Positions 1 to 10,652 are shown, counted from the stretch's first letter. The stretch: 64,000 bases of DNA from Ahaetulla prasina (GCF_028640845.1 NC_080540.1:213959800-214023799), one strand, 5' to 3'. The notes: generated by a model not told the origin, from the letters alone. Program-made: numbers and translations.

Positions 1-1623
1 TGTTAAAGCCTATAGTTTTATTGTCAAGTATTCTCTCAAGATAAAGTATTATTTCAGAGTATTGTATTTTATTTTCATTTGAAATCTAAGAGCTTAGAGT
101 GAAGCACTAAGTGAAATCTAAGAGCACAGTAATCAAGCCAGTTGCATTCTTGACATTATGGACCATGGTTTGCCAACTTTGTCCTATAAAGACATAACTT
201 TTGTTCTGAAACAAAACAAAACAAAACACAAAATCGATAATATTTGCTAGTTCCATAGGACAATGATTTTAAAAGCAAGGTTAACAGTTATGGTTAATGA
301 ATTTATCTTGACAGTTTATCAGTTAAGCTTAAATGTCAGTAGCTCAAATGTGATGATCCAAGGTAAAGATAAAATAAAAATCTTGCACATATAATATATA
401 TCCACACCAACAGTGAGACATTAAAAAAATCAGTTCCAGATACACTTAAAATGCATTTTAGCAAGCTTCCAGATTTAGAGCTGCCCAGAATTTGATATAT
501 AAGTTGGAAAACTATATAAATATTTTAAATAAATAAATAAAACTATGTCTGTCTAATATGGCTGTCATTCAAATCACAGTTTTCTTTCTTTCTTTTTCTC
601 TTTCTTTCTCTCTCTCTCTCTCTCTCTTTCATCTATTATTTTACCATTTATTTCATTATTTCATTTCACTTACTTCATTTATTTGATCAGGAAATTGTAG
701 TATTTTAGTACTGCATAGAAAATAGTACAGATAAACAGGAAGCTTAATACTTTACATTTGTATATAGTCCTTGTACTGAATAGCCAAGGGAGTCTGTAGG
801 GGAGTCAAAAAAATTCATACAATCAAAGTCATGTGTGATATGCATGACATACATCAAAAGGAGGTTCTGATCTTTCTGATACCTCCCCCCTGCTAATATA
901 ACTGTAGCTATTGCTACAACATCAAATGTCACAATAAAGTTTCACTGCTTTAGAAATAAATGTACCAATAACTTCCACCACATTTTACAGAAATATGAGC
1001 TACATATTGTTGATGGGGAAAGTAAGCTTGTTAAATCTGCCACATCTACAGCTACAGGAAACAGCAAAGTCAAGATATTTCTGAAAATTATTCATTCTAG
1101 ACAGCTTGAATTGCAGCTGTTTGAAGCCTTACACTTTACTTTTTATTCCTAGCTTCCCCAATTATTGCTAAAATGTGGATAATTAAAAACAATTGCATTT
1201 TTCTTACAGTGATTCCAAAAGCTCTTCTACGCAAACTTTTGTAAACCTTAAAGTGATCCAGCAACAAAAAAACTAGCAGATTAAATTTAACTGAATGTAA
1301 TATTCAAGCCTTAAGCATTGTTCCAATTATGTAGGAAAATTTATATTTAAAAGCCACTTTTTGACATTTAAAAGCCACCTTTTACAATGCAGCTGCTTCA
1401 ATTTCAGTTTAGTTTTAGTTAAGTACCGCTGCCTCAGGTTCGTTCTTCTGACAATGTTGGTGATTTCTCATGGAAGTTCTATTCTCTCTTTGAAACTTAT
1501 TCCCTCTTTAGTTTTACATGCTCTCATAAGCCATAAGTGTACCATATTATGTGAACCTAGTCAGCATGTTTTGTAAGCAGATGCATTTTGGCTTGTTAAA
1601 TAAATCATGCTTTGCAACATAAT
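1..1623. other. Unassigned AT-rich sequence
   Basis: I see no gene and no element I can name. Short simple tracts occur (AAAAC units near 205-230 and a CT tract at 581-630). The short open frames here have no recognisable motifs and look like chance frames. Confidence 0.6.
581..630. repeat. (CT)n/(CTTT)n microsatellite
   Basis: Pyrimidine-only tract made of CTTT units passing into pure CT dinucleotides. It is a simple repeat with no coding content. Confidence 0.9.
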
Positions 1624-2105
1624 GGGGAAGGATGGCTCATGGTTAAAGACGCTGAGCTTGTCAGCTGGAAAGCTGACAGCCCAGTTTGAAACCTGAGCGC
1701 TGCGTGATGGGTTGAGTTCCTGTTACTTGCCCCAGCTCCTACCCACCTAACAGTTCGAAAGCATGGAACAATGAATAGATCAGGGCTGTTAAACTTGTGG
1801 CCTGCGGGCTAGATAGGTCACACGCTGGCCGCTCCCACATCCAGTTTAGTGAAGGGGGGAAAGTCACGATACATCACATGACGACGATGTGACAATGCAA
1901 GTTTGACACTATTGGAGTAAGTCAATAAGAACCACTTTAATGGGAAGATAACAGTGTTCTATGTGCTTTGGCTTATAGTCATGCTGGCCGCATGACCACG
2001 GAAATATCTTTGGACAATGCTGGCCCCTTCAGCTAAGAAATGGAGATGAGCACCACCCTAAAAAGTTGAATATGAATGCAGAGGGGAAGCCTTTACCTTT
2101 ACCTT
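1624..2105 (+). mobile_element. Sauria-type tRNA-derived SINE, interrupted
   Basis: The 5' part has the tRNA-like head seen in two other copies here (56164 and 63723): a GGCTCA...GGTTAAAGACGCTGAGC stretch, then CCCAGCTCCTACC and CCTAACAGTTCGAAAGC. The 3' part contains ATGCTGGCCGCATGACCACG, GGAGATGAGCACC and a tail of CTTTACCTTTACCTT. A tRNA-derived head and an ACCTTT-type tail match squamate Sauria SINEs, which are thought to be mobilised by BovB; the name comes from recognition only. A small hAT-like element (1781-1914) sits inside it. Divergence from the other copies suggests an old insertion. Confidence 0.7.
1781..1914. mobile_element. hAT-like MITE remnant inside the SINE
   Basis: The ends form an imperfect inverted repeat (CAGGGCTGTTAAACTTG at the left, CAAGTTTGACACTATTG at the right). 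They are flanked by similar 8-bp stretches, GAATAGAT and GAGTAAGT, which may be a decayed target duplication. SINE sequence resumes on both sides. The GGCCTGCGGGCTAGAT motif resembles the element at 54677, so the two may be one family. Confidence 0.5.
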
Positions 2106-2917
2106 GTTGCAATGTAAGGACTGTTTCTCTGAAAATCCCAACTTCCTCCACTTGTGTTTAAACATTCCTCAAAGATCCCCGAATGGAATGTTTAATGCAA
2201 AGACGTATCCTGGATGGGTTGCATACTAAGTACTATTTAGCTCTACCACAGATCTATATGAGGGGAGAGTTGGTCAATATAATTAAGACTATTCAAATCA
2301 AAGCCCATCACTATATCCATGATTGCAATACACATACAAAAGAGAATGACTTTGATCACATTATTGCAATGCCATCTTGATATTGTTTTAGCTCTATTTA
2401 CCTTTATTGTTTTACTCCCAAGCCTACACATTTACTGATTCAAAAGGAATTACTAAAACTGCAGCAGTTGTTGTTCTGGTCCTGAGTGGCAGGCAGCCCT
2501 GAGACTATATTAAAACTTTTAGATCTAATCGCTAATCCAGTTAATCCAACTCCACCAGGATATTCTTTTTCAGTGCTGCTTCCTTTGCCCAGCCATATTT
2601 GGCATCTGCTAGTCCTTAGACTCAAATACGTAATAGTGGGATAGTGAGGAAGGAGTAAAAGTGCAGCCTTCAAAATATTCAACAAAAATAATCTTGGTTT
2701 TCATTTCCTCAAATATCAAATATGAGTGGTTGACTATCTTACAGACATTATCAAATGGGGTAAAATTCTCTGGATGTTAACAAGAGAACAAACAAAAACC
2801 AGAGATAGAAGGAATGTCAAGGGGCAACGGGTGGAAGAGGAAAAAAGTGCACCTGCCTGGTTAACTCTTTGCAGCTTGTGATATCCAGAAGACTTTGCAA
2901 AGATTCATGCATGAGAG
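2106..2917. other. Unassigned sequence
   Basis: No gene, RNA or recognisable repeat is evident. Base composition is ordinary and mildly AT-rich. Confidence 0.5.
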
Positions 2918-3517
2918 CAGTGGTGAAATGTAAAATTTGTTACTACCGGTTCTGTGGGCGTGGCTTGGTGAAGGGGGGGGTAATGTGACTGGGTGGGTGT
3001 GGCCAACTTTTTTTTTTACTTTTAAAAGCATTTTTTCTACAACCTCTTCAGCTGAATAGGTTGTAGAAAAAATGCTTTTGAAAGGCTCTGACAATCCCAG
3101 CTGAGTTGCCTGATCGTCAGAGGCTTTTCTTTTCTTTTAAAAGCATTTTGCCTTTAAAAGAGAAAAAAGGCTCTGACAATCAGACAGCTTAGCTAGGATC
3201 GCTGGAGAAGCCTTTTAAAAACATTTTTTTAATAACCTCTTCACCCAAAGAGATTGAAGAAAAAAATGCTTTTAAAAGCCTCTGACGATCCCAGCTGAGA
3301 CGCATGATCATCAGAGGGATTTTTTTTTTACTTTTAAAAGCATTTTTTCGGCCAAAGAAAAAATGTTTTTAAAAGTAAAAAAACAAACAAACTGATGATT
3401 GCACAGCTCAACTGGGCATGGGGGGGCAGGGATTTTTGCTACCAGTTCTCCAAACCACCCACTGCCATTGCTATCGGATCGGGCGATCCAGTCTGAACGG
3501 GGAGCATTTCACCCCTG
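2918..3517. mobile_element. hAT-type MITE, long hairpin-rich copy
   Basis: The element starts CAGTGGTGAAATG and ends CATTTCACCCCTG, a terminal inverted repeat. It is flanked by the 8-bp near-duplication CATGAGAG / CATGAGAC. Eight-bp duplications are the hAT signature. The interior repeats two hairpin modules: an AGCATTTTTTCTACAACC arm pairing with GGTTGTAGAAAAAATGCT, and a CTCTGACAATC / GATCGTCAGAG pair. It has no coding capacity and must have moved with a transposase supplied in trans. A sister copy lies at 17247-17717. Confidence 0.75.
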
Positions 3518-3649
3518 CATGAGACCCTTCTAGCTGTGGATGATGAATAGGAAATCAAACTACTTGGAAAGCGTCAGGATGGAGAAGGTTGTCCTATATA
3601 GCTTCAGAGAAAAGCTTGGAGGCTAGCGTTAGTCTAATTTTATTTATTT

Positions 3650-3997
3650 ATTCATTAAAATTTATATTTTATAAAACTTACTCTCAATGATTCTGGCTGG
3701 CTTACAAAGATAAAAACCTAATATAAAAACAACAAAAAACAATAAACCCCCATTCCCCTAGTGACAACAATCAAATTAGCTACTTGATGCACTCCATTCT
3801 ACTCTAGGGTCCCTAGGCTTGTTGGAAAAACCAGGTCTTTAGGGACTTGCAAAAGAATGTCAAAGTCGGGGCCATTCTTATCACTTGGGAGGGAGCCACT
3901 ATGGAGAAGGTACTTCTTGGTCCCACCATATGGACATTGTTAGCAGAGGACACCCATAGCATTCCCTGCCTCTCTCCTCTGGTGGTTTGGGTGGATA
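3650..3997 (-). mobile_element. L2-type LINE 3' fragment (part 1)
   Basis: On the minus strand this resembles the 3' region of the squamate L2 copies at 26860 and 37341, including the segment corresponding to a 'GGTCTTTAGGGACTTGC' motif and a gene-end-like A/T tract. It stops where Snake1-type sequence starts, and L2-like sequence resumes at 4771. I infer one L2 copy split by a later LINE. Confidence 0.5.
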
Positions 3998-4770
3998 TTG
4001 GCCAAGTGTGATTGGACACACAAGGAATTTGTCTTGGTGCATATGCTCTCAGTGTACATAAAAGAAAAGATACGTTCATCAAGGTACAACATTTACAACA
4101 CAATTGATGATCAATATATCAATATAAATCATAAGGATTGCCAGCAACAAGTTATAGTCATACAATCATAAGTGGAAAGAGATTGGTGATGGGAACTATG
4201 AAACGATTAATAGTAGTGCAGATTCAGTAAATAGTCTGACAGTGTTGAGGGAATTATTTGTTTAGCAGAGTGATGGCCTTTGGGAAAAAACTGTTCTTGT
4301 GTCTAGTTGTTCTGGTGTGCAGTGCTCTATAGCGTCATTTTGAGGGTAGGAGTTGAAACAGTTTATGTCCAGGATGCGAGGGATCTGCAAATATTTTCAC
4401 GGCCCTCTTCTTGATTCGTGCAGTATACAGGTCCTCAATGGAAGGCAGGTTGGTAGCAATTATTTTCCCTGCAGTTCTAATTATCCTCTGAAGTCTGTGT
4501 TTTTCTTGTTGGGTTGCAGAACCGAACCAGACAGTTATAGAGGTGCAAATGACAGACTCAATAATTCCTCTGTAGAATTGGATCAGCAGCTCCTTGGGCA
4601 GTTTGAGCTTACTGAGTTGGCACAGAAAGAACATTCTTTGTTGTCCTTTTTTAATGATGTTTTTGATGTTAGCTGTCCATTTGAGATCTTGCGATATGAT
4701 AGAACCCAGAAATTTGAAGGTTTCTACCGTTGATACTATGTTGTCAAGTATTGTGAGAGGTGGAAGTATA
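3998..4770 (-). mobile_element. Snake1/L3-type CR1 LINE, 5'-truncated
   Basis: The minus strand matches the copy at 36014-37303 closely. It encodes the same C-terminal reverse-transcriptase tail (for example LKLPKELLIQFYRGIIES, TSITVWFGSATQQ and DPSHPGHKLFQLLPSK). The 3' end is the CACACTTGGCCAAT segment at 3998-4016. No long pentanucleotide tail is left. The copy lies inside L2-like sequence. The open frame runs from 4335 into unrelated elements up to 5150, and only the part below about 4770 is LINE protein. Confidence 0.8.
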
Positions 4771-4870
4771 TGATCAGGATAAGACAATCCTTCAAACAAC
4801 CTAGTTCCAAGCCACATAGAGCTTTGAAGGTGACAACCAGCATCTTGAATTGTAAACAAATGTATAAGAG
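4771..4870 (-). mobile_element. L2-type LINE fragment (part 2)
   Basis: Minus-strand L2-like sequence continues here, with the AGCCACATAGAGCTTTGAAG and CAGCATCTTGAATTG motifs typical of the L2 region just upstream of the part at 3650-3997. It is the far side of the host copy split by the Snake1 insertion. Confidence 0.45.
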
Positions 4871-4943
4871 AACAATGTAGCTGTCCAACGATTATCCCAA
4901 TTTTATTTCCTCTACAACTAAGATTCCTTGGGATCTCTGGTAA

Positions 4944-5546
4944 TGTTGTGACCAAGGCCCAAGTAGTGATTACTAAACACAATTCAGTCCTCAACAAACT
5001 TATTTTATTAAAACAGCTGAGAATTAATTCATTCTCAGCTTTGTCCAAAACAAAATTCTTAATGATCAGTCCATCGGCCTTATCATCAACCTTTGATGTC
5101 TCTGTCAACCTGCCAAAAGCTTTTCTTGGCAAAACCCCCACAAAGTTCAAGAGATGCTGACAAGAAGCACGGAAATCAATGTTGCTTTCCTACAAAGAAC
5201 CTAACAGCTCGTTACTGCTCTTTTAAGCCTTATGGGAGTGGCCAATCAACTTCTGGCCTTACTCCCGAGTTTTCCTTTTTTCTTCAGCTGCTCTTGCCTT
5301 CTGGCAGCTCTTTGCATGCGTGCACTAGGAACAGGCTCCTCCTGTTCCTCTGCCTCTCTGCTTTCCACCTCTGGAGGCTCTGGAGTACGCGCATCACTCC
5401 CAGATGGCCCTGGCCCCATCTCTGTATCTGATGCAGAGCCCTCATCCGGGCTTTCCCCTGATTCCAGAACTGGCCCATTGTCCTCCCCAGCCTCCTCATT
5501 GTCCGACTCCGTTGCCAAGTCTCCAGGCTGCTGTCGGACCACAACA
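4944..5546 (-). mobile_element. Solo LTR, about 603 bp
   Basis: The element begins TGTTGTGACC and ends GGACCACAACA, so it has TG...CA ends. It is flanked by a perfect 5-bp target duplication GGTAA at 4939-4943 and 5547-5551. Read on the minus strand it has a CCAAT-like ATTGG, a TATA-like TTAAAAGA near 5220 and an AATAAA polyadenylation signal near 5005, in promoter-to-terminator order. Length and style match the LTR at 20331-20936. No internal retroviral sequence adjoins it, so it is a recombination-derived solo LTR. Open frames inside it are proline/serine-rich chance frames. Confidence 0.85.
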
Positions 5547-5551
5547 GGTAA

Positions 5552-6487
5552 GGCTCTTCTTCATCTGATCCATTTAGTATAGCATGAGAAAGTTTCAAGG
5601 GTAAGAAGACAAAAAAAAAAATTCTTCCAACAGCAAAACACTCCACCATATCTCAAGTCCTGAATCTAATAACAAAGATTCTCTTTGCAGGACTGCTTAA
5701 GCTTTGAATGCCTATTTCTCAGAGATACAAATTCATAGCATGTACAGTGTATATTTATACTAAACCGGTACGGGATCTTATACATTATTGGATAATAATA
5801 AAAATCATAGATCCAATCTCACTGTGTCATCTCTTGAAATGCTCACCTTGTTTTCACCTCTTGCAAGTAGACATATCATATCATTTTGAAAATGATACGG
5901 AGCTGGACTGACCAGTTATTTCCCTGTAATAAATGTTCACTGTGTTTCTGGGTTGTAGAGAAAAGGGCAGTTAGAATTTAGCTTATTGATGTGTGATTAT
6001 ATCAGGAAATAAGAAACCAAAAGCCATTTGGATGGGAACAATTGACTTTAAGCCAGTTTTATCTCACTTAAGTCACAAGCAATGGATCTAAACTCTAGAA
6101 GTCTGGCACAAATAGTCTGCCGACTGAGTCCATAGACTGATGCATTTACAAGCCAGTTAAGAAATTCAATTTGAGTAGAATGATATTTGATAAGAGTGCC
6201 TGGCAAAATGAAAAATCAGATCTGTGAGACAATTAATGGTTTGCTCTCCTGTTAAGTTCTGGTTCCTGGCAATTGAGAAAGCAACAGCAGCAGTGGAAAT
6301 AGAATCAAATAAATCAAATCAACTGAATCCTTAGAATCATAAGGACATGACATATAATAATTAGGAGGAAAAACTGGAGAATGAAAACGAAACAAACTGT
6401 AGGACCTTAGAAAGTATCCTATCCTTAATTATTTGGGAATATGAATCAGCTATGAAAAGACATTCAGATTTCTAATCACTGTTGTTC
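5552..6487. other. Unassigned sequence
   Basis: No gene or named repeat is visible; ordinary AT-rich sequence. Confidence 0.5.
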
Positions 6488-7180
6488 CCCATCCAGACAC
6501 CAAGAAAAGATGGTCACAGCATTGCTTGATTCACTGGGGTGGAGATGTAAGACCAGTGGTGAAATGCAGCCGGTTCTATCCAGGTCGGGCAAACCGGTAG
6601 CGCCAGCGGCAGTAGGCTCTGCCCACCCATTCAGACGTCATCATGTCCCATTTTTGACCCTCTGCGCATGCAGCGAAGGTAAGTGGATTTCACCCCTGTG
6701 CAAGACTCCACTCAATGGCAATGGATGAGCTCACCCAGCAGCCTCCTGTAGGAGTAAAATAGGAGCAGAGGGAGCACTGAACCATATGGAACCCCACACA
6801 ATAGGGGCAACCCCCTTTCCAATCACCACCGAGAATGATCCTGAAGAAAGGAGACAAGCCAGCACAACACAATGCTTCCCATCCCTTCTGGCTGATCCAG
6901 AAGGATACCATAGTCAATGGTACTGAAAACCACAATAAGGTCAAGTAAGGCAAAGATGGATGCATAATCCCCATTCCCTCCTCACAAGAAATCAGTCAAA
7001 AGTGTGACCAATAGTATTTCCATCCAATGCCTAGGGGTCTGAATCCTTGATAAAAGAGATCCAGGTAATCGACTTCATCTAAGATCCTCTCAGGCTGTTG
7101 CGCAACTGCCTTCTATCCTCCAGCTCGCTCCTCTAAGAAACAGCCTGAACAGGTCCAAAAATCAAGTCCAGTCTCTATCC
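6488..7180 (-). mobile_element. L2-type LINE fragment, RT region
   Basis: Read on the minus strand this resembles the L2 reverse-transcriptase region. Segments near 6720-6800 correspond to the GVPQGSVLSPLLF-type block, and 6890-7080 to the block upstream of it, in the same order as the longer copy at 26860-28965. The frame is broken throughout. A hAT MITE (6554-6698) interrupts it. The copy is diverged and the boundaries are approximate. Confidence 0.55.
6554..6698. mobile_element. hAT-type MITE (145 bp)
   Basis: Begins CAGTGGTGAAATGCAGCCGG and ends GGATTTCACCCCTG. The flanking 8-bp sequences are TGTAAGAC (6546-6553) and TGCAAGAC (6699-6706), one mismatch apart. It contains the CCGGTTC / GCAAACCGGTAG motifs shared by the family and a CTGCGCATGC stretch. 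It is non-coding. Confidence 0.85.
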
Positions 7181-7582
7181 CAGTAAATGCCACCCCAAAA
7201 TATTCCCATAAAATTACAAGCCAGCCGGTCCATAACCCCTATCCGCTTTACCATGTTAGTAGATATTGTTGGAAAATGCCAGGAGTCATTTGCACATTTG
7301 TCAGTGGATAATCACGGTAAGTAAAAATAAATGTCACTCGTACAGGCACAGTTAAGATCATTTTGCAATGCTTCTTTGCCAGCCTCTAGAATGTTATGAT
7401 GTTCAACATTCCAACTTACAGCAGGGTGAACAACCTTATTACTTTCCAAAAGTGAAGTGACTATTGGCATCTATGGGAGGAAACTTTGAAAAGCAAATAT
7501 GAAAGGGTTTCTGTTGTAACAGCACATCATGTTTCAATATTTTGGTATCATCACAGCCAGTTACAGATTCTCTATCCCCTCC

Positions 7583-7670
<88 letters not shown>

Positions 7671-7678
7671 AATCAATC

Positions 7679-7719
<41 letters not shown>

Positions 7720-8865
7720 CCATCATATATCATCTATTCCTACCTATCTACCTACCTACCTATTTTCCTATCTTTACTACCTACGGTATCTGTTTTTAGA
7801 ATTTTGCAAGTAACGTTTTCTGAGAAGCAGCAACAGCTTTTTACAGCAATGGCCTGACTTATCTTCTGTCCCCATCAATCACATTCCCACCCAAACATTT
7901 GCTAGATTTTGGAAGAATGCCCATGGACCTGTCACTCCCAGGCACCACTTTCACATGATAATCCTGTGCACCATTCAAGTCACCATTCAAGTCATCAGAC
8001 AATTCCTGTAAAAAGAATCTCACATGGGATCCACAGAGTGTGGGCCACAGTTAAGGTTGGATGTAGCTAGTAGAACACAGATCAGCCACGTGTGTCTGTC
8101 AGGTATGGGAAAGTAGGTAATTACACAGAACTTCCCTCCCCCCCCTGCAATTCTGGCACAATGTGATTGACATTCTCCAGCTTTAAATCTTGCATGATTT
8201 TCTTTACAGGACTTAGAGACATACATGAGAGTGCATGTATTTAAAAATCGGAATTCGTTTTGTATCAGCTTTTTTTTTTTTTTTTAAGATTTCTAAGGGA
8301 CAGGAGCAGGGAATGTTGAAGGCTCCACAGGAGCAAGGAACCATCTTATTTATCATTCAGCAGCCTTAGCAACATCATCTGGCTTCCAGGAAGGAAACTA
8401 CAACAAAACACTATTTTCTCAGCATCACCATATGGCAACTCTTGGTAGAAGAAAATAGCAATTTTTTCAGAACCTAGTCATGAATGCCACAATCTCATCC
8501 AATATTTTAGTAGGATGCAGAATCTGAATGGAAGCTCTTTGCAGGAGTGATATTAGTTGGGCAATAATTTATGCCCCAAATACATACAGAGTGGAGATAA
8601 ATTGTAGTCATAGAGATTGACAATCAGAAACAAAGCCTTTGTCTCCGAATACTCCTTGCTTCCATATGCATATAGCTACAGTATATACAAAAAGGAAATA
8701 ACTAATCATATCACAGAAAGGATGGATGGGATCTTAGAGAGCACCTAATCCAACCTCTCACCAAGTGCTAGAATCCACTACTACAATATGCCCAACATAT
8801 GGTCAACCAGAGAAGAATTATCACTTCCCAAGAAAATCTGTCTAAGGTTGAAAGAGCTCCTGCTG
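7181..8865. other. Unassigned sequence around a microsatellite
   Basis: Apart from the microsatellite at 7582-7768, I see no gene. A short stretch at about 8719-8790 is weakly reminiscent of a decayed CR1 3' end on the minus strand, too weak to annotate separately. Confidence 0.5.
7582..7768. repeat. Compound (CTGT)n-(CTAT)n-(CTAC)n microsatellite
   Basis: About ten CTGT units pass into a long CTAT run interrupted once by ATCAATCAATCAT, then end in CTAC and related units. Three overlapping open frames (for example 7486-7857) are translations of this repeat and are not genes. Confidence 0.97.
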
Positions 8866-8994
8866 TTGGGATATATATATGTAGGTCTTTGGTTATTCGG
8901 GTTTTCTCCCGCGTAAAATTGGAAGTGTCTTGGCGACATTTCGACGAAGTCTCATTCGTTGAAACATCGAATGAAGGGAGCACGAAGCTGAAGC

Positions 8995-9028
8995 CTGAAG
9001 ATGACGAATGAGACTTCGTCGAAACGTC
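8995..9028 (+). other. Hammerhead-ribozyme-like core, unit 1
   Basis: CTGAAGA (8995-9001) matches the CUGANGA box. A perfect 6-bp hairpin follows (GACGAA 9003-9008, loop 9009-9014, TTCGTC 9015-9020), then GAAAC (9021-9025) and GTC. This is the order box I, stem II, box II of a hammerhead. I could not identify convincing stems I and III, so catalytic activity is unproven. Confidence 0.4.
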
Positions 9029-9071
9029 GCCAAGACACTTCCAATTTTACACGGAGAAAACCAACAACAAA

Positions 9072-9074
<3 letters not shown>

Positions 9075-9140
<66 letters not shown>
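9075..9140. repeat. (AT)n tract between units 1 and 2
   Basis: Uninterrupted alternating AT of about 66 bp separating two palindrome units. It can be a preferred insertion site or a by-product of the array. Open frames of alternating Y and I residues across it are artefacts. Confidence 0.97.
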
Positions 9141-9143
<3 letters not shown>

Positions 9144-9273
9144 CTGAGGTTTTCGCGGGTGTGTGTAGGTCTTTGGTTATTGGGTTTTCTCCAGCGTAAA
9201 ATTGGAAGTGTCTTGGCGACGTTTGAAGTCTCATTCGTTGAAACATCGAATGAAGGGAGCACGAAGCTGAAGC

Positions 9274-9307
9274 CTGAAGATGACGAATGAGACTTCGTTG
9301 AAACGTC
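9274..9307 (+). other. Hammerhead-ribozyme-like core, unit 2
   Basis: Same arrangement as unit 1: CTGAAGA at 9274-9280, stem II arms GACGAA and TTCGTT, then GAAAC at 9300-9304. The last base of the 3' arm is T instead of C, which turns one G-C pair into a G-T wobble. Confidence 0.35.
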
Positions 9308-9350
9308 GCCAAGACACTTCCAATTTTACACGGAGAAAACCAACAACAAA

Positions 9351-9354
<4 letters not shown>

Positions 9355-9427
<73 letters not shown>
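9355..9427. repeat. (AT)n tract between units 2 and 3
   Basis: Uninterrupted alternating AT of about 73 bp, in the same position relative to the units as the first tract. Confidence 0.97.
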
Positions 9428-9430
<3 letters not shown>

Positions 9431-9677
9431 CTGAGGTTTTCGCGGGTGTGTGTAGGTCTTTGGTTATTCGGGTTTTCTCCCGTAAAATTGGAAGTGTCTT
9501 GGCGACGTTTGAAGTCTCATTCGTCATCTTCAGGCTTCAGCTTCGTGCTTCTGGGAGCAATGTGTGATCGCAGCTGTTTCTTCCTTTTAACTGCTAGTGG
9601 GGTTTGAAGGGGGTTTGAAAGGGGTTAAAGGAAGAAACAGCTGCGATCACACATTGCTCCCAGAAGCAAGCTGAAGC

Positions 9678-9709
9678 CTGAAGATGACGAATGAGACTGC
9701 TGAAACGTC
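9678..9709 (+). other. Hammerhead-ribozyme-like core, unit 3 (altered)
   Basis: CTGAAGA at 9678-9684 and GAAAC at 9702-9706 are present. The segment between them reads GACGAATGAGACTGCT, so the perfect stem II of unit 1 is lost. It looks decayed relative to unit 1. Confidence 0.3.
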
Positions 9710-9786
9710 GCCAAGACACTTCCAATTTTACACGGAGAAAACCCAACAACCAAAGACCTATATACAAACACCGTGAAAACCTCAGA

Positions 9787-9790
<4 letters not shown>

Positions 9791-9825
<35 letters not shown>

Positions 9826-9967
9826 ATATATAAATATATATGGATATAAATGGATATATATATATATATATATACATACATACACATACATACATACATA
9901 CATACATACCATACATACATACATACATACATACATACCATACATACATACATACATACATACATAA
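9791..9967. repeat. (AT)n / (CATA)n compound microsatellite
   Basis: Alternating AT with a few ATGG interruptions passes into CATA tetranucleotides. The 153-aa minus-strand frame across it is repeat translation. Confidence 0.95.
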
Positions 9968-9982
9968 AGTCAAAATCTACCT

Positions 9983-10119
9983 CAGTGGTGGGATTCAAGT
10001 AATTTAACAACCAGTTCTCTGCCCTAATGATTTCTTCCAACAACCAGTTCACCAAACTGCTCAGAAAGTTAACAACCGGTTCTCCCGAAGTGGTGCGAAC
10101 CGGCTGAATCCCACCACTG
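9983..10119. mobile_element. hAT-type MITE (137 bp), perfect 8-bp TSD
   Basis: Begins CAGTGGTGGGATTCA and ends TGAATCCCACCACTG, an almost perfect terminal inverted repeat. It is flanked by identical 8-bp ATCTACCT at 9975-9982 and 10120-10127. The body has repeated AACAACCAGTTC / ACAACCGGTTCTC motifs. This copy gives clear evidence that the family is hAT-like. Confidence 0.92.
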
Positions 10120-10127
10120 ATCTACCT

Positions 10128-10652
10128 CCTTGTGATTTAAACCAATGGTTTCTTGTCTGATATTCTGGAGCAACTCTGATTTATCCTGTCTAATTCAAAT
10201 AATTGAAGATAGCTGTTTTATCTCCCCATAGTCTTCTCCAGGCTAGACAGACTAATGCCACCAAGTTTTTCCTTCCAGCATTTTATCATCTTGATGACTT
10301 TCCTCTGGTTGTAGTCCTGCTTGTCAACATGCTTCCTAAAATATGGTGCCAGAACTGGATGCAACATGCTAATCTTGTTAATGCAGAATAGAGAAGACCA
10401 ATGACTGCTCTTGATCTTGATACTAATAGTTAAACTGAATCAGTTTTTTTTCAAATAAGAATAGGGAGGCCACTTCTTTCTTAAATTAGCCTTCCTATGA
10501 AATCATTGGCTATATGGGGATATATGAATAAAGGGAGCTGGTCATTACTAATCCTTGGATTTAGGAATAAAACCCACAGCGAGGATATATTTAGTGCCTA
10601 AAAATCAGTCAGGTGGATTTGAGTGTAAAGTGTAAGCAAGTAATTGTATGAG
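10128..10652. other. Unassigned sequence
   Basis: No gene or recognised repeat is apparent. Confidence 0.5.

Larger units (their letters stand above)
8866..9790. mobile_element. Palindromic repeat array, probably Penelope-like
   Basis: Three units (8866-9074, 9141-9354, 9429-9790) each have a left arm running into its own inverted copy, and (AT)n tracts lie between them. Shared arm motifs are GGTCTTTGGTTATT, TAAAATTGGAAGTGTCTTGG and their complements. The third unit is the most complete palindrome, with arms of roughly 160 bp around a spacer near 9588-9622. The right arms carry a CTGAAGA + hairpin + GAAAC block, the layout of a hammerhead ribozyme core. Inverted or tandem partial copies, AT-rich insertion sites and hammerhead motifs are all described for Penelope-like elements. 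No reverse transcriptase is present, so the assignment is inferred. Confidence 0.55.

Noticed and set aside
4335..5150. 271-aa minus-strand frame
   Set aside because: It runs through a solo LTR, an L2 fragment and a Snake1 fragment. Only the Snake1 part is protein-derived; the rest is chance read-through.
5246..5649. Acidic 98-aa and 121-aa frames
   Set aside because: They lie wholly in the solo LTR or its border and have no homologous motif.
7486..7857. 123-aa frame rich in LSVC and YLSI
   Set aside because: Translation of the CTGT/CTAT microsatellite.
8866..9790. CRISPR-like regular spacing
   Set aside because: Spacers are (AT)n and repeats are long palindromes in a vertebrate genome; not a CRISPR array.
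9594..10055. 153-aa frame rich in Tyr, Ile, Val and Cys
   Set aside because: Translation of the (AT)n/(CATA)n tract.
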